Below, piece by piece: positions 1-6,668 of a stretch of 10,657 nucleotides of DNA. The translations under genes were made by a program, and so were the position numbers. Source of the stretch: an uncultured Burkholderiales bacterium (lineage in GTDB: Bacteria; Pseudomonadota; Gammaproteobacteria; Burkholderiales; Burkholderiaceae_C); contig CAISQQ010000075.1 of the NCBI GenBank assembly GCA_903887655.1, positions 1 through 10,657 of the forward strand, written 5' to 3'. The first letter of the stretch is position 1. Each line of letters starts with the position of its first letter. Under the pieces are notes generated by a model, which saw only the letters and a program-made list of their open reading frames with translations, did no database searches and had not been told where the DNA came from.

Positions 1-2204
1 CTCGGATCGTCGAGCTCCAGCGCCAAGCTCAAAGGGCCCGCCATGGCGGCCATGTCATCCATCTCATCGAGGTCTTCGCCGCCTTCGAAGGCGTGGTCTT
101 GTTCAGTCGGGACCTCGCCCTCGGTCTTGAATGGATTGTCGCCCAAGGCCCCGAGCGCGCCATCTCGCGGCGAGGGGTCTTCAAGCGTGTTCAAGTACTG
201 GGCTTTGATATCGAGGGCGATCAAGTCGATGCCGTCCAACTTCAAGAGCACGCGCTCACCGCGTTGGAGGGTTTTGGCGGTGGTGAGCGTGACCACGAGT
301 GGGAGCTGCTCGAGGCGCGCCAAGACAGGAAAGCCCGGGATCGCTTTGATGATGCTCGCCACCGCTTCGGTGAGGCCTTCTTGCAGCACATACTTCAAGG
401 TCCAAAAGCGTTCCATGCTTTGTTGGTGGCTGTTGTAGGCGCTGTAGGCAGACTCAAAGGACGAGATGATGGCAAAGAGTTCCGTGTCCTTGGGCTTGAA
501 AGGGGCGGCCAGTGCGGCCGTGTTGCCGTGGCGCACACACGCCACAATTTGCCACTGGTTGACCAAATCGGTGTAGCGCCTGAGCGGTGAGGTGCTCCAA
601 GCGTAGCTCGCCACCCCAATGCCCGCATGCGGGAGTGCCTTGGTGCCCATCCTGACTTTGACCCCTGGCAGCATGCTTTGCTGCGAGCGGTAAATACCGG
701 GCACGCCCAATTCGGACAGCCATTGACCCCAGCTTGAATTGGCCAAAATCATGCTCTCGGCCACGATCAAGTCAAGCCCACTGCCCCTCACGCGCGGGGT
801 GATCGTCACCCGCTCCTCGCCACTTGGGGTGGCCAGTTCAGCCTCGCTTGGGCCCACCGGTTCGAGTTTGAATTGGTAGTCGGGCTGGTTGAATCTCTCG
901 GGTTTGCCGCGCACCACTTCGCGAGCCGCTTTGAGTTTCAAGGCCAAGCGGTACAAAAAAGAAAGCTTGGCATGGGCGTGCTCGATGGGCAAGAGCTCAT
1001 GGGGTGGGTTGAGTTCCCCCTCGGGCGCTTCCTGGGCCTCGAGCCACGCGGTGTTGATCCAGGGCTCCAAGCGGTCGTAGCGCAAATTGGCGCTGATGAA
1101 CACCTGCTCCACGCGCGAGAAGGTGCGCTGCATCTGCAGTGTCGCTTCATCGATCTCCACATACAAGGAGACGGCGGCGCAGTGTTGGCCGGCTTTCAAG
1201 GTGAAGGCCTCGACCACGGCTTTGGGCAGCATGGTGACTTTTTGCCCGGGCATGTAGACGGTGGAGAGCCGCTCGCGCGCCATCTGGTCCATGGCGTGCC
1301 CTGGAATGAAGCCCAAAGCGGGGGCGGCGATGTGAATCCCAAGGGTCACCAGCCCGGTGCCCAAACCGCTGAGCGACAAGGCGTCATCGATCTCGGTGGT
1401 CATCGAGTCATCAATGGAGAAAGCCTGGACGTCTCTGGGGTTGCCCTCTGGCGCCAAGGTCTCGGGCTCGGTGGCTCGCGTGAGCCCCTCAAAACAGGAG
1501 TCCGTTGGGGTGAAGCCCAGGAGGGCTGGGGCAAACTGCACGCCCTTGGGGAACTGGTCAAACAAAAAGCGCTGCCAATGAAATTCATGCGCCGAGCCGA
1601 TGGCGTTGGCCATTTGCAGCAGCACCAAGGGGGGCTTTTGCGCGGCGTGCGAGGCTTGCACCACGGCTTTGTATTCGGCCGCGTTTTTATCGGGTTTGAA
1701 GAGGATTTTGTAGAGCTGGGCGCGGATAGGCTCGGGGCAGTGGCCCGCGGCCAAGTCCAGGGCCCATTGGTCGGTTTGGGCTTGCAAGAGGCGTTTTTTC
1801 TCAATGGCAGCGAGTGCCAAGGCCACCACTTCGGGGGCGGCTTTTTTAAATCGGCCCTTGCCCAGACGGCGAAAGTAATGCGGGGCTTCAAAGAGGAGGA
1901 GCAAGCTGGCGAGTTGTTGGGCCAAGCTCGCGTCGCTGGAGAAGTAATCCTTGGCGAGTTGAATGAAGTCAAACTCCTCGTCTTGGGCAAACTCATAGGC
2001 GAGATCGGTCTCCATGCTCGCGCGCACTGCTTGAGCCGCTGGCCACAACACGGCTGGGGCAGGGGAGTCGAACTGCAGCAGCAGCAAGGCGGATTTGACC
2101 TTGACGCGTTTGCCCGTTTCGAGCTCAATTTGGGCCGAGGTGTCGGTGCTGGAGAGGATTTTGCCGCTGGCGTATTTGCCCGCGTCTTCAAAGATTGCAT
2201 ACAT
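1..2204 (-). CDS. RNB-domain exoribonuclease (RNase II/R family), 3' end cut by window edge
   Basis: Predicted 3'-5' processive exoribonuclease that degrades single-stranded RNA in the cytoplasm. About 734 residues are visible with no stop before the left edge. Seen in the translation (counted from position 2204): an N-terminal segment with GKRVKVKSALLLLQF near residues 32-45; the RNB metal motif SIDDSMTTEIDDALS at 263-277, with the aspartates expected of RNase II enzymes; the signature TSPLRRYTDL at 536-545; and an S1-like beta-rich segment near 620-670. After that comes a long acidic tail (EDLDEMDDM and similar) that continues out of the window. I chose the ATG at 2204 because GACAAT ends 7 nt before it, a spacing repeated at other genes here. 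An in-frame ATG at 2213 is the alternative and adds three residues. Neither start has a good Shine-Dalgarno. The protein looks nearer the RNase II-like proteins of Burkholderiales than E. coli RNase R, so no symbol is given. It is divergent from rodA. Confidence 0.9.
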   Translation of the reverse strand, partial: MYAIFEDAGKYASGKILSSTDTSAQIELETGKRVKVKSALLLLQFDSPAPAVLWPAAQAVRASMETDLAYEFAQDEEFDFIQLAKDYFSSDASLAQQLASLLLLFEAPHYFRRLGKGRFKKAAPEVVALALAAIEKKRLLQAQTDQWALDLAAGHCPEPIRAQLYKILFKPDKNAAEYKAVVQASHAAQKPPLVLLQMANAIGSAHEFHWQRFLFDQFPKGVQFAPALLGFTPTDSCFEGLTRATEPETLAPEGNPRDVQAFSIDDSMTTEIDDALSLSGLGTGLVTLGIHIAAPALGFIPGHAMDQMARERLSTVYMPGQKVTMLPKAVVEAFTLKAGQHCAAVSLYVEIDEATLQMQRTFSRVEQVFISANLRYDRLEPWINTAWLEAQEAPEGELNPPHELLPIEHAHAKLSFLYRLALKLKAAREVVRGKPERFNQPDYQFKLEPVGPSEAELATPSGEERVTITPRVRGSGLDLIVAESMILANSSWGQWLSELGVPGIYRSQQSMLPGVKVRMGTKALPHAGIGVASYAWSTSPLRRYTDLVNQWQIVACVRHGNTAALAAPFKPKDTELFAIISSFESAYSAYNSHQQSMERFWTLKYVLQEGLTEAVASIIKAIPGFPVLARLEQLPLVVTLTTAKTLQRGERVLLKLDGIDLIALDIKAQYLNTLEDPSPRDGALGALGDNPFKTEGEVPTEQDHAFEGGEDLDEMDDMAAMAGPLSLALELDDP

Positions 2205-2211
2205 GGGGGCC

Positions 2212-2217
2212 ATTGTC
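2212..2217 (-). promoter_or_regulatory. Putative -10 element of the RNB gene
   Basis: On the minus strand GACAAT (4 of 6 matches to TATAAT) is followed by 7 nt and then the ATG at 2204. No convincing -35 is seen. Transcription would start at or next to the start codon, giving a leaderless mRNA. The call depends on the same geometry recurring at other genes in the window. Confidence 0.35.
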
Positions 2218-2285
2218 CCATGGACTGAATGCACCCAAGGCTGAGAAAGCCATAAAAATCCTGGGCATGCGGCTCACTTGCCGTG

Positions 2286-2291
2286 GATAAT
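2286..2291 (+). promoter_or_regulatory. Putative -10 element of rodA
   Basis: GATAAT (5 of 6 matches to TATAAT) lies 7 nt before the rodA ATG at 2299, inside the 94-bp divergent gap with the RNB gene. No clear -35 is seen and no Shine-Dalgarno lies between it and the ATG, so a leaderless rodA transcript is the simplest reading. Confidence 0.45.
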
Positions 2292-2298
2292 ACAAGCC

Positions 2299-3453
2299 AT
2301 GCCGATTATTTTGGAAGAACCCAACCCGTTTCAACGGATGAAATTCATGCTCCAAGGCCTGGATGGGCCTTTGTTGGTGGCGGTGTTTTTGCTCGCCTGT
2401 GCGGGCATGCTCACCATGTACTCGTCAGGCGGGGGGTCGGATGGGCGCTTTGTGGACCACGGGCGCAACATGGTCTTGGCTTGCCTCATCATGTTCATGG
2501 TGGCCCAAATTCCACCGCACCGCTTGATGGCGTTTGCGCTCCCCTTGTACACGGTGGGGGTGGCTTTGTTGATTGCCGTGGCGGTTTTTGGTCTCACGAA
2601 AAAAGGCGCCAAGCGCTGGCTGTATGTGGGGGTGGTGATCCAGCCCAGCGAGATCTTGAAAATCGCCATGCCCTTGATGCTGTCGTGGTGGTTTCAAAAG
2701 CGCGAGGGTCAGTTGCGCGCCCTGGACTTTTTGGTGGCGAGCGTTTTGCTGTTGGTCCCCGTCGGTTTGATTGTGAAGCAGCCTGATCTCGGCACCGCCA
2801 TTTTGGTGCTGTCCGCGGGCTTTTATGTGATTTTCTTTGCCGGCTTGAGTTGGCGCTTGATTGTGCCGCCAGTGGTGATTTTTTTGGGGCTCATTTTGGC
2901 CCTGGTGATCTTGGAGCCCACCTTGTGTGATGACCAATTTCACTGGCCACTGCTCAGGGACTACCAGCAGCAGCGCATTTGCACGCTTCTTGACCCCTCG
3001 CGCGACCCCTTGGGCAAGGGCTTTCACATCATCCAAGGCATGATTGCGATCGGCTCGGGGGGGATATTTGGCAAAGGCTTCTTGCAAGGCACCCAAACCC
3101 ATTTGGATTTCATTCCTGAGCATGCCACCGACTTTGTGTTTGCCTCCTATGCCGAGGAGTTTGGACTTTTTGGGGCGATCTTGTTGATTGTGGGTTTTGT
3201 CTTTTTGATCCTTCGCGGCTTGAGCATTGCTCTGGACGGCCCCACCCTCTTTAGCCGACTGTTGGCGGGCAGCATCACCTTGATCTTTTTCACCTACGCC
3301 TTTGTGAACATGGCCATGGTGAGTGGGATATTGCCGGTGGTGGGGGTCCCGCTGCCCTTCATCAGCTATGGCGGCACGGCCATGGTCACCCTGGGCTTTG
3401 GCTTGGGCATTTTGATGTCGGTCTCCAAGGCCAAGCAGTTGGTGCAGTCTTGA
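2299..3453 (+). CDS. rodA: RodA, SEDS-family peptidoglycan polymerase (elongasome)
   Basis: RodA is the multi-pass membrane glycosyltransferase that polymerises lipid II during cell elongation, working with the class B penicillin-binding protein PBP2 and the MreBCD scaffold. The 384-residue product has about ten hydrophobic segments. SEDS landmarks are visible: KRWLYVG near 105-111, QPSEILKIA near 115-123, QPDLGTAI near 161-168, the extracellular EHATDFVFA near 274-282 with the Asp (278) that matches the catalytic Asp of RodA/FtsW, and the C-terminal PLPFISYGGT near 351-360. RodA and FtsW are close relatives; the KRWLYVG and loop motifs and the short N-terminus favour RodA. The ATG at 2299 is preferred over an in-frame TTG at 2278. 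The usual partner genes (mreBCD, mrdA) are not adjacent: the upstream neighbour is divergent, so this copy stands alone. Regulation appears to be from a promoter directly at the start codon. Confidence 0.95.
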   Translation: MPIILEEPNPFQRMKFMLQGLDGPLLVAVFLLACAGMLTMYSSGGGSDGRFVDHGRNMVLACLIMFMVAQIPPHRLMAFALPLYTVGVALLIAVAVFGLTKKGAKRWLYVGVVIQPSEILKIAMPLMLSWWFQKREGQLRALDFLVASVLLLVPVGLIVKQPDLGTAILVLSAGFYVIFFAGLSWRLIVPPVVIFLGLILALVILEPTLCDDQFHWPLLRDYQQQRICTLLDPSRDPLGKGFHIIQGMIAIGSGGIFGKGFLQGTQTHLDFIPEHATDFVFASYAEEFGLFGAILLIVGFVFLILRGLSIALDGPTLFSRLLAGSITLIFFTYAFVNMAMVSGILPVVGVPLPFISYGGTAMVTLGFGLGILMSVSKAKQLVQS

Positions 3454-3455
3454 AT

Positions 3456-3469
3456 GGGTGCCTGCGCCC
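3456..3469 (+). other. Small GC hairpin just after rodA
   Basis: GGGTG, loop CCTG, CGCCC forms a 5-bp stem three nucleotides after the rodA stop codon. No T-run follows, so it does not qualify as an intrinsic terminator. It may protect the 3' end of the transcript or be chance. Confidence 0.25.
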
Positions 3470-3490
3470 CAAGACCTGAGGCCTGAGCCT

Positions 3491-3546
3491 GGGCTCTGGG
3501 CTCTGGGCTCTGGGCTCTGGGCTCTGGGCTCTGGGCCCTGGGCCTT
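3491..3546 (+). repeat. GGGCTCT heptamer tandem array (6 perfect + 2 degenerate units)
   Basis: Six exact copies of GGGCTCT occupy 3491-3532, followed by GGGCCCT (3533-3539) and GGGCCTT (3540-3546). The array lies between rodA and tldD and is outside both genes. Each unit supplies a GGG tract separated by 4 nt, so the plus strand and any plus-strand RNA meet the usual G3-N1-7 G-quadruplex pattern. In RNA, GGGCUC can also pair with another copy of itself through G-C and G-U pairs. Heptamer arrays are prone to slipped-strand copy-number change. Minus-strand reading gives a periodic SPEPRAQ peptide, which I take as an artefact of the repeat. Confidence 0.9.
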
Positions 3547-3638
3547 GATCCATCGCCTTCAGGATGCGCCTGACAAAGCCCCTGTGCGCGCGGGTGGACA
3601 TTCTCAGGGGCCTCGGGTCCCCAGGTGGGGCGAGACTC

Positions 3639-3644
3639 TACAAT
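3639..3644 (+). promoter_or_regulatory. Putative -10 element of tldD
   Basis: TACAAT (5 of 6 matches to TATAAT) is followed by 6 nt and then the ATG at 3651. There is no Shine-Dalgarno between them and no obvious -35. It supports both the start choice and a leaderless transcript. Confidence 0.45.
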
Positions 3645-3650
3645 GCAAGC

Positions 3651-5222
3651 ATGATGCACCCCAACTCCTCCCTCTTTTCCGCCACAGCCCCCGATCTCGC
3701 CTTGGGACTCGATGCGGGTCTTTCCTCACCCTTGTCGCCAGGGCAGGCGCTCAAAGACAGCCAACCCTCGGCCTCGGCGTCACAAGCGCGCCAACGCGTG
3801 GCGCATGACGTCTTGCTCGCACCCTTTGGTTTGGATGAAAACCACCTGCAGCGCGCCTTGGCCGAGATCACCCAGCACCAAGTCGATGATGCCGATTTGT
3901 ATTTTCAGACCACCCGCTCAGAGGGCTGGAGCTTGGAGGAGGGCATCGTCAAAACCGGCTCCTTCAGCATCGACCAAGGGGTGGGGGTGAGGGCGGTGAG
4001 TGGCGAAAAAACCGCGTTTGCCTATTCAGACGACATTTCCTGGGCCAGTCTCTTGGACGCGGCGCACACGGTGCGCTCCATCACCGCCGCGTTGAGCCAG
4101 GGGCGCCAGAAGGTGCCGCGCGGCAAAATGCCCGCGGCCAGGCGTCTTTATGGGGTGGAGGACCCCATTGCCAGCATGGACAGCACGGCCAAGGTGCAGT
4201 TGCTTGAAAAGATCGAGGGCATGGCGCGTGCACAAGACTCTCGGGTCGTTCAAGTGATGGCGAGTTTGTCCATGGAGCACGATGTGGTGCTGGTGGCGCG
4301 GGCCAACGGGGTGAGAGCGGCCGATATTCGACCCTTGGTGCGCTTGAACGTCACGGTGATTGTGGAGCAAAACGGTCGCCGAGAAACCGGCTCGAGCGGT
4401 GGCGGCGGGCGCTTTGGTTTGGCCTATTTTGGAGACGAACTGCTGCAGACTTTTGCGCGCGAAGCGGTGCAGTGTGGCCTCACCAATTTGGAGGCCCGCG
4501 CCGCACCGGCGGGGGAAATGCCGGTGGTCTTGGGGCCAGGCTGGCCTGGTATTTTGCTGCACGAAGCGATTGGACACGGCCTCGAGGGGGACTTCAACCG
4601 CAAGGGCTCGAGTGCCTTTAGTGGCCGCATCGGCAAGCGTGTCGCCGCCAAGGGCGTCACCGTGCTCGATGACGGCACACTGGCGCACCGCCGCGGGTCC
4701 TTGAACGTGGACGATGAGGGGGAGGTGAGTCAGCGCAATGTGTTGATCGAGGACGGCATTTTGCAAGGCTATATCCAAGACACCATGAACGCGAGACTCA
4801 TGGGGGTCAAACCCACGGGCAACGGCAGGCGCGAGAGCTATGCGCATTTGCCCATGCCCAGGATGACCAACACCTATATGTTGGGGGGGGATCGCGACCC
4901 CGCCGAGATCATCGGCAGCTTAAAGCGCGGTCTATATGCCAGCAATTTTGGAGGGGGGCAGGTCGACATCACCTCGGGTAAATTTGTGTTTTCCACCAGC
5001 CAAGCGTGGTGGGTGGAGAACGGCAAATTGCTCTACCCCGTCAAGGGTGCGACCTTGGTGGGCAATGGCCCCGATGCGCTCACCCGGGTGAGCATGATTG
5101 GTTCAGATTTGCACCTGGACTCAGGGGTGGGGACGTGTGGCAAGGAAGGCCAAAGTGTCCCCGTGGGTGTGGGTCAGCCCACGTTGCGCATTGAAGGCTT
5201 GACGGTGGGCGGCACGGCTTGA
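3651..5222 (+). CDS. tldD: TldD, metalloprotease TldD/TldE subunit
   Basis: TldD forms a heterodimeric cytoplasmic zinc protease with TldE (PmbA). In E. coli the pair processes microcin B17 precursor and degrades the CcdA antitoxin. The product here is 523 residues against roughly 480 in E. coli. The extra length is an N-terminal stretch of about 45 residues rich in Ser, Pro and Ala before the conserved core begins near HDVLLAPFGL. Seen in the sequence: IDQGVGVRAVSGEKTAFAYS near 107-126, the metal motif HEAIGH at 304-309 followed by GLEGDFNRKG, GNGRRESYAHLPMPRMTNTY near 390-409, and GTCGKEGQ near 494-501 holding the Cys that is the third metal ligand in the family. All catalytic features are intact. 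A longer reading from 3564 is possible but adds unconserved sequence, and a GTG at 3798 would remove most of the extension. The tldE partner is not in this window. Confidence 0.95.
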   Translation: MMHPNSSLFSATAPDLALGLDAGLSSPLSPGQALKDSQPSASASQARQRVAHDVLLAPFGLDENHLQRALAEITQHQVDDADLYFQTTRSEGWSLEEGIVKTGSFSIDQGVGVRAVSGEKTAFAYSDDISWASLLDAAHTVRSITAALSQGRQKVPRGKMPAARRLYGVEDPIASMDSTAKVQLLEKIEGMARAQDSRVVQVMASLSMEHDVVLVARANGVRAADIRPLVRLNVTVIVEQNGRRETGSSGGGGRFGLAYFGDELLQTFAREAVQCGLTNLEARAAPAGEMPVVLGPGWPGILLHEAIGHGLEGDFNRKGSSAFSGRIGKRVAAKGVTVLDDGTLAHRRGSLNVDDEGEVSQRNVLIEDGILQGYIQDTMNARLMGVKPTGNGRRESYAHLPMPRMTNTYMLGGDRDPAEIIGSLKRGLYASNFGGGQVDITSGKFVFSTSQAWWVENGKLLYPVKGATLVGNGPDALTRVSMIGSDLHLDSGVGTCGKEGQSVPVGVGQPTLRIEGLTVGGTA

Positions 5223-5289
5223 GGTCGCTCTCCATGCCAAGGCGCAGCCAGCCTCGCGCTGCCCAAGCTTCTCAGCGCCAGAGCGGGCC

Positions 5290-5317
5290 TTGACGGCCTC
5301 ACATTTTGTGATATATT
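5290..5317 (+). promoter_or_regulatory. Promoter of the aroG leader (TTGACG / TGa-TATATT)
   Basis: TTGACG at 5290-5295 (5 of 6 to TTGACA), a 16-bp spacer and TATATT at 5312-5317 (5 of 6 to TATAAT), with TG at 5309-5310 correctly placed for an extended -10. It is the best sigma-70-type promoter in the window. The predicted start of transcription, 6-8 nt past the -10, falls at about 5324, which is the first base of the leader ORF. Confidence 0.7.
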
Positions 5318-5323
5318 TTGAAC

Positions 5324-5395
5324 ATGATGAATTTTTTCCAGTTTGGATTTTTTAAGATCTTTCTCACTGCCCTTGGGGCGGCTCAGAGAGTTTGA
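5324..5395 (+). CDS. Phe-rich attenuator leader peptide (23 aa) upstream of aroG
   Basis: ATG ATG at 5324 opens a 23-codon ORF ending in TGA at 5393-5395. Residues 4-13 read FFQFGFFKIF: six Phe in ten positions, all before the RNA structures that follow. The remainder is an ordinary tail ending AAQRV. A short Phe-rich ORF directly before a terminator and a DAHP synthase gene is the hallmark of a leader peptide whose translation rate senses charged tRNA-Phe, as pheL does for E. coli pheA. The peptide itself needs no function. The start may be the first or the second ATG. No Shine-Dalgarno precedes it, and the promoter places the 5' end of the RNA at about the first ATG. It is inferred from sequence only, but composition, position and RNA pairing agree. 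Confidence 0.85.
   Translation: MMNFFQFGFFKIFLTALGAAQRV
5367..5381 (+). promoter_or_regulatory. 1:2 (pause) hairpin of the attenuator
   Basis: CTGCCC (5367-5372), loop TTG, GGGCGG (5376-5381) gives a 6-bp stem with one T-G wobble. It begins 4 nt after the last Phe codon (5360-5362). A ribosome stalled on that codon would cover the left arm and free the right arm, while RNA without a ribosome could form it. This fits the role of the pause or protector hairpin in classical attenuators. Confidence 0.6.
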
Positions 5396-5433
5396 ACGAA
5401 TCCATCTCGATTTAAATTCACACCAGCCGCCCC
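5375..5433 (+). promoter_or_regulatory. Antiterminator pairing (2:3) of the aroG attenuator
   Basis: GGGGCGGCT at 5375-5383 is exactly complementary to AGCCGCCCC at 5425-5433 (9 bp, no mismatch). The right arm is the left arm of the terminator, so the two structures exclude each other. The left arm lies inside the end of the leader ORF. A ribosome reaching the TGA at 5393 would mask it and let the terminator form. One stalled at the Phe codons would leave it free, so the antiterminator forms and aroG is transcribed. Confidence 0.75.
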
Positions 5434-5448
5434 TTGAGGGCGGTTTTT
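5427..5448 (+). terminator. Intrinsic terminator (3:4) of the aroG attenuator
   Basis: CCGCCC (5427-5432), loop CTTGA, GGGCGG (5438-5443), then TTTTT at 5444-5448: a strong all-GC stem with a U-run, lying 67 nt before the aroG ATG. It would stop transcription before aroG unless the antiterminator forms. Confidence 0.85.
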
Positions 5449-5500
5449 GTTTTGGGGGCTGCCACGGTCACGCACAGCGTGTGGGCGGGTCATCTTTTTC

Positions 5501-5506
5501 GGAGAG
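5501..5506 (+). promoter_or_regulatory. Ribosome binding site of aroG
   Basis: GGAGAG lies 9 nt before the ATG at 5516 (11 nt counting from the end of the GGAG core). It decides this start, and it contrasts with the genes here that lack any Shine-Dalgarno. Confidence 0.7.
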
Positions 5507-5515
5507 TTCACGTTC

Positions 5516-6634
5516 ATGAATGCCAAAGTACCATCCCACTCGCTGCCCATGGGCGCCGAAAAAACCAGCCAAACCGATGACCAACGCATCAAAGACATCA
5601 CGGTGCTGCCCCCGCCCGAGCACTTGATTCGTTTCTTCCCCATCCAAGGCACCCCGGTTGAAGCCCTCATTGCCCAAACGCGCCAGGCCATTCACCGCAT
5701 CATGGCCGGCCAAGATGACCGCTTGTTGGTGGTGATGGGGCCGTGTTCGATCAACGATCCAGCGGCAGCGCTCGAGTATGCCCGCCGCTTGGTCCATGCA
5801 CGCGCTGAGTTCGCCGGGACCTTGGAGGTGGTGATGCGGGTGTATTTTGAGAAGCCTCGCACCACGGTGGGTTGGAAGGGTCTCATCAATGACCCGTATT
5901 TGGATGAGAGTTATCGCATCGACGAGGGCTTGAGGATTGCGCGCCAGCTCTTGATTGAGATCAACCGCTTGGGGCTGCCCGCGGGCAGTGAATTCTTGGA
6001 TGTGATTTCGCCGCAGTACATTGGCGACTTGATCTCTTGGGGGGCGATTGGTGCCAGAACCACCGAGAGCCAAGTGCACCGCGAATTGGCCTCGGGCATC
6101 TCAGCGCCCATCGGTTTCAAGAACGGGACCGATGGCAACATCAAAATCGCCACCGACGCCATTCAGGCCGCCGCGCGTGGGCATCACTTTTTGTCGGTCC
6201 ACAAAAACGGCCAAGTCGCGATCGTGCAAACCCAGGGCAACTCGGATTGCCATGTGATTTTGCGAGGCGGCAAGAAACCCAACTATGACGCGCAAAGTGT
6301 CCAAGAGGCCTGTGCAGAACTGGCCAAAGCGCACTTGCCCACGAACTTGATGGTGGACTGCTCGCACGCGAACGCGAGCAAGCAGTTTGAAAAACAAAAA
6401 GACGTGGTGGCTGACATTGCCAAGCAACTGGCCAGTGGGTCTCTTCATATTTTTGGGGTGATGCTCGAGAGTCATTTGCTCGAGGGGGCGCAAAAATTCA
6501 CGCCCGGCAAAGACGAGGTGAGTGGCTTGACGTATGGACAGAGCATCACCGACCCCTGCTTGGGTTGGGAGGATTCGCTGGCGTGCTTGGAGGCGTTGTC
6601 CTCGGCCGTGAAGGCCAGGCGCAAAGCCGCTTGA
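5516..6634 (+). CDS. aroG: DAHP synthase, type I (AroG class), first shikimate-pathway enzyme
   Basis: Condenses phosphoenolpyruvate with erythrose 4-phosphate to 3-deoxy-D-arabino-heptulosonate 7-phosphate, the committed step to Phe, Tyr and Trp. The 372-residue product matches the E. coli AroG/F/H family, about 20 residues longer, mostly at the N-terminus. Metal and substrate motifs are all present: GPCS with Cys 77, VYFEKPRTTVGWKGLINDP near 113-131, GAIGARTTESQVHRELASG, FKNGTDG, ILRGGKKPNYD, DCSHAN, MLESH and SITDPC. Allosteric-site positions resemble the Phe-type enzyme (FLSV after the conserved HH, LGLPAGSEFLD), but other stretches (GQVAIVQTQGN) look more like AroF. Phe sensing is therefore suggested mainly by the Phe-rich leader upstream, not proven by the protein. 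Expression is predicted to be under the attenuator at 5290-5448. mpl follows in the convergent direction. Confidence 0.95.
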   Translation: MNAKVPSHSLPMGAEKTSQTDDQRIKDITVLPPPEHLIRFFPIQGTPVEALIAQTRQAIHRIMAGQDDRLLVVMGPCSINDPAAALEYARRLVHARAEFAGTLEVVMRVYFEKPRTTVGWKGLINDPYLDESYRIDEGLRIARQLLIEINRLGLPAGSEFLDVISPQYIGDLISWGAIGARTTESQVHRELASGISAPIGFKNGTDGNIKIATDAIQAAARGHHFLSVHKNGQVAIVQTQGNSDCHVILRGGKKPNYDAQSVQEACAELAKAHLPTNLMVDCSHANASKQFEKQKDVVADIAKQLASGSLHIFGVMLESHLLEGAQKFTPGKDEVSGLTYGQSITDPCLGWEDSLACLEALSSAVKARRKAA

Positions 6635-6650
6635 ACGGATCTCTCCCGTG

Positions 6651-6668
6651 AGCCCTCGCGGGCTTTAG
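6651..6668 (+). terminator. Short hairpin terminator after aroG, overlapping the mpl 3' end
   Basis: AGCCC (6651-6655), loop TCGC, GGGCT (6660-6664), followed by only two T residues. It is a weak intrinsic terminator for aroG. The stem starts 17 nt after the aroG stop and abuts the mpl stop codon (6665-6667), so it may serve both convergent genes. The minus strand has no U-run after the stem. Confidence 0.5.

Noticed and set aside
1400..2221. Minus-strand open frame of 273 codons overlapping the RNB gene start
   Set aside because: It is one frame off the true RNB reading, rich in Ser/Pro/Arg and without conserved motifs.
873..2228. Long plus-strand open frame (451 codons) opposite the RNB gene
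   Set aside because: The minus strand here encodes an uninterrupted protein with clear RNB motifs. The plus-strand frame has no recognisable domain and is an antisense shadow caused by GC-rich codon bias.
2425..3123. Minus-strand open frame inside rodA, and others inside tldD (4026-4847), aroG (5468-6079) and mpl (plus strand 7484-8140)
   Set aside because: All lie fully inside genes with unambiguous family matches and have shadow-type composition (rich in His, Arg, Gln).
3564..3650. Upstream ATG extending tldD by 29 codons
   Set aside because: The added sequence is not conserved in character, has no Shine-Dalgarno, and would run across the TACAAT element that fits a start at 3651.
3366..3659. 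Minus-strand frame with a repeated SPEPRAQ peptide
   Set aside because: The periodicity comes from reading the non-coding GGGCTCT array through its three phases. The rest of the frame is antisense to rodA and has no support as a gene.
5469..5481. CACGC-ACA-GCGTG inverted repeat between the attenuator and aroG
   Set aside because: Five-base stem with a 3-nt loop, no T-run and no interplay with the attenuator pairing or the ribosome binding site. Too weak to call.
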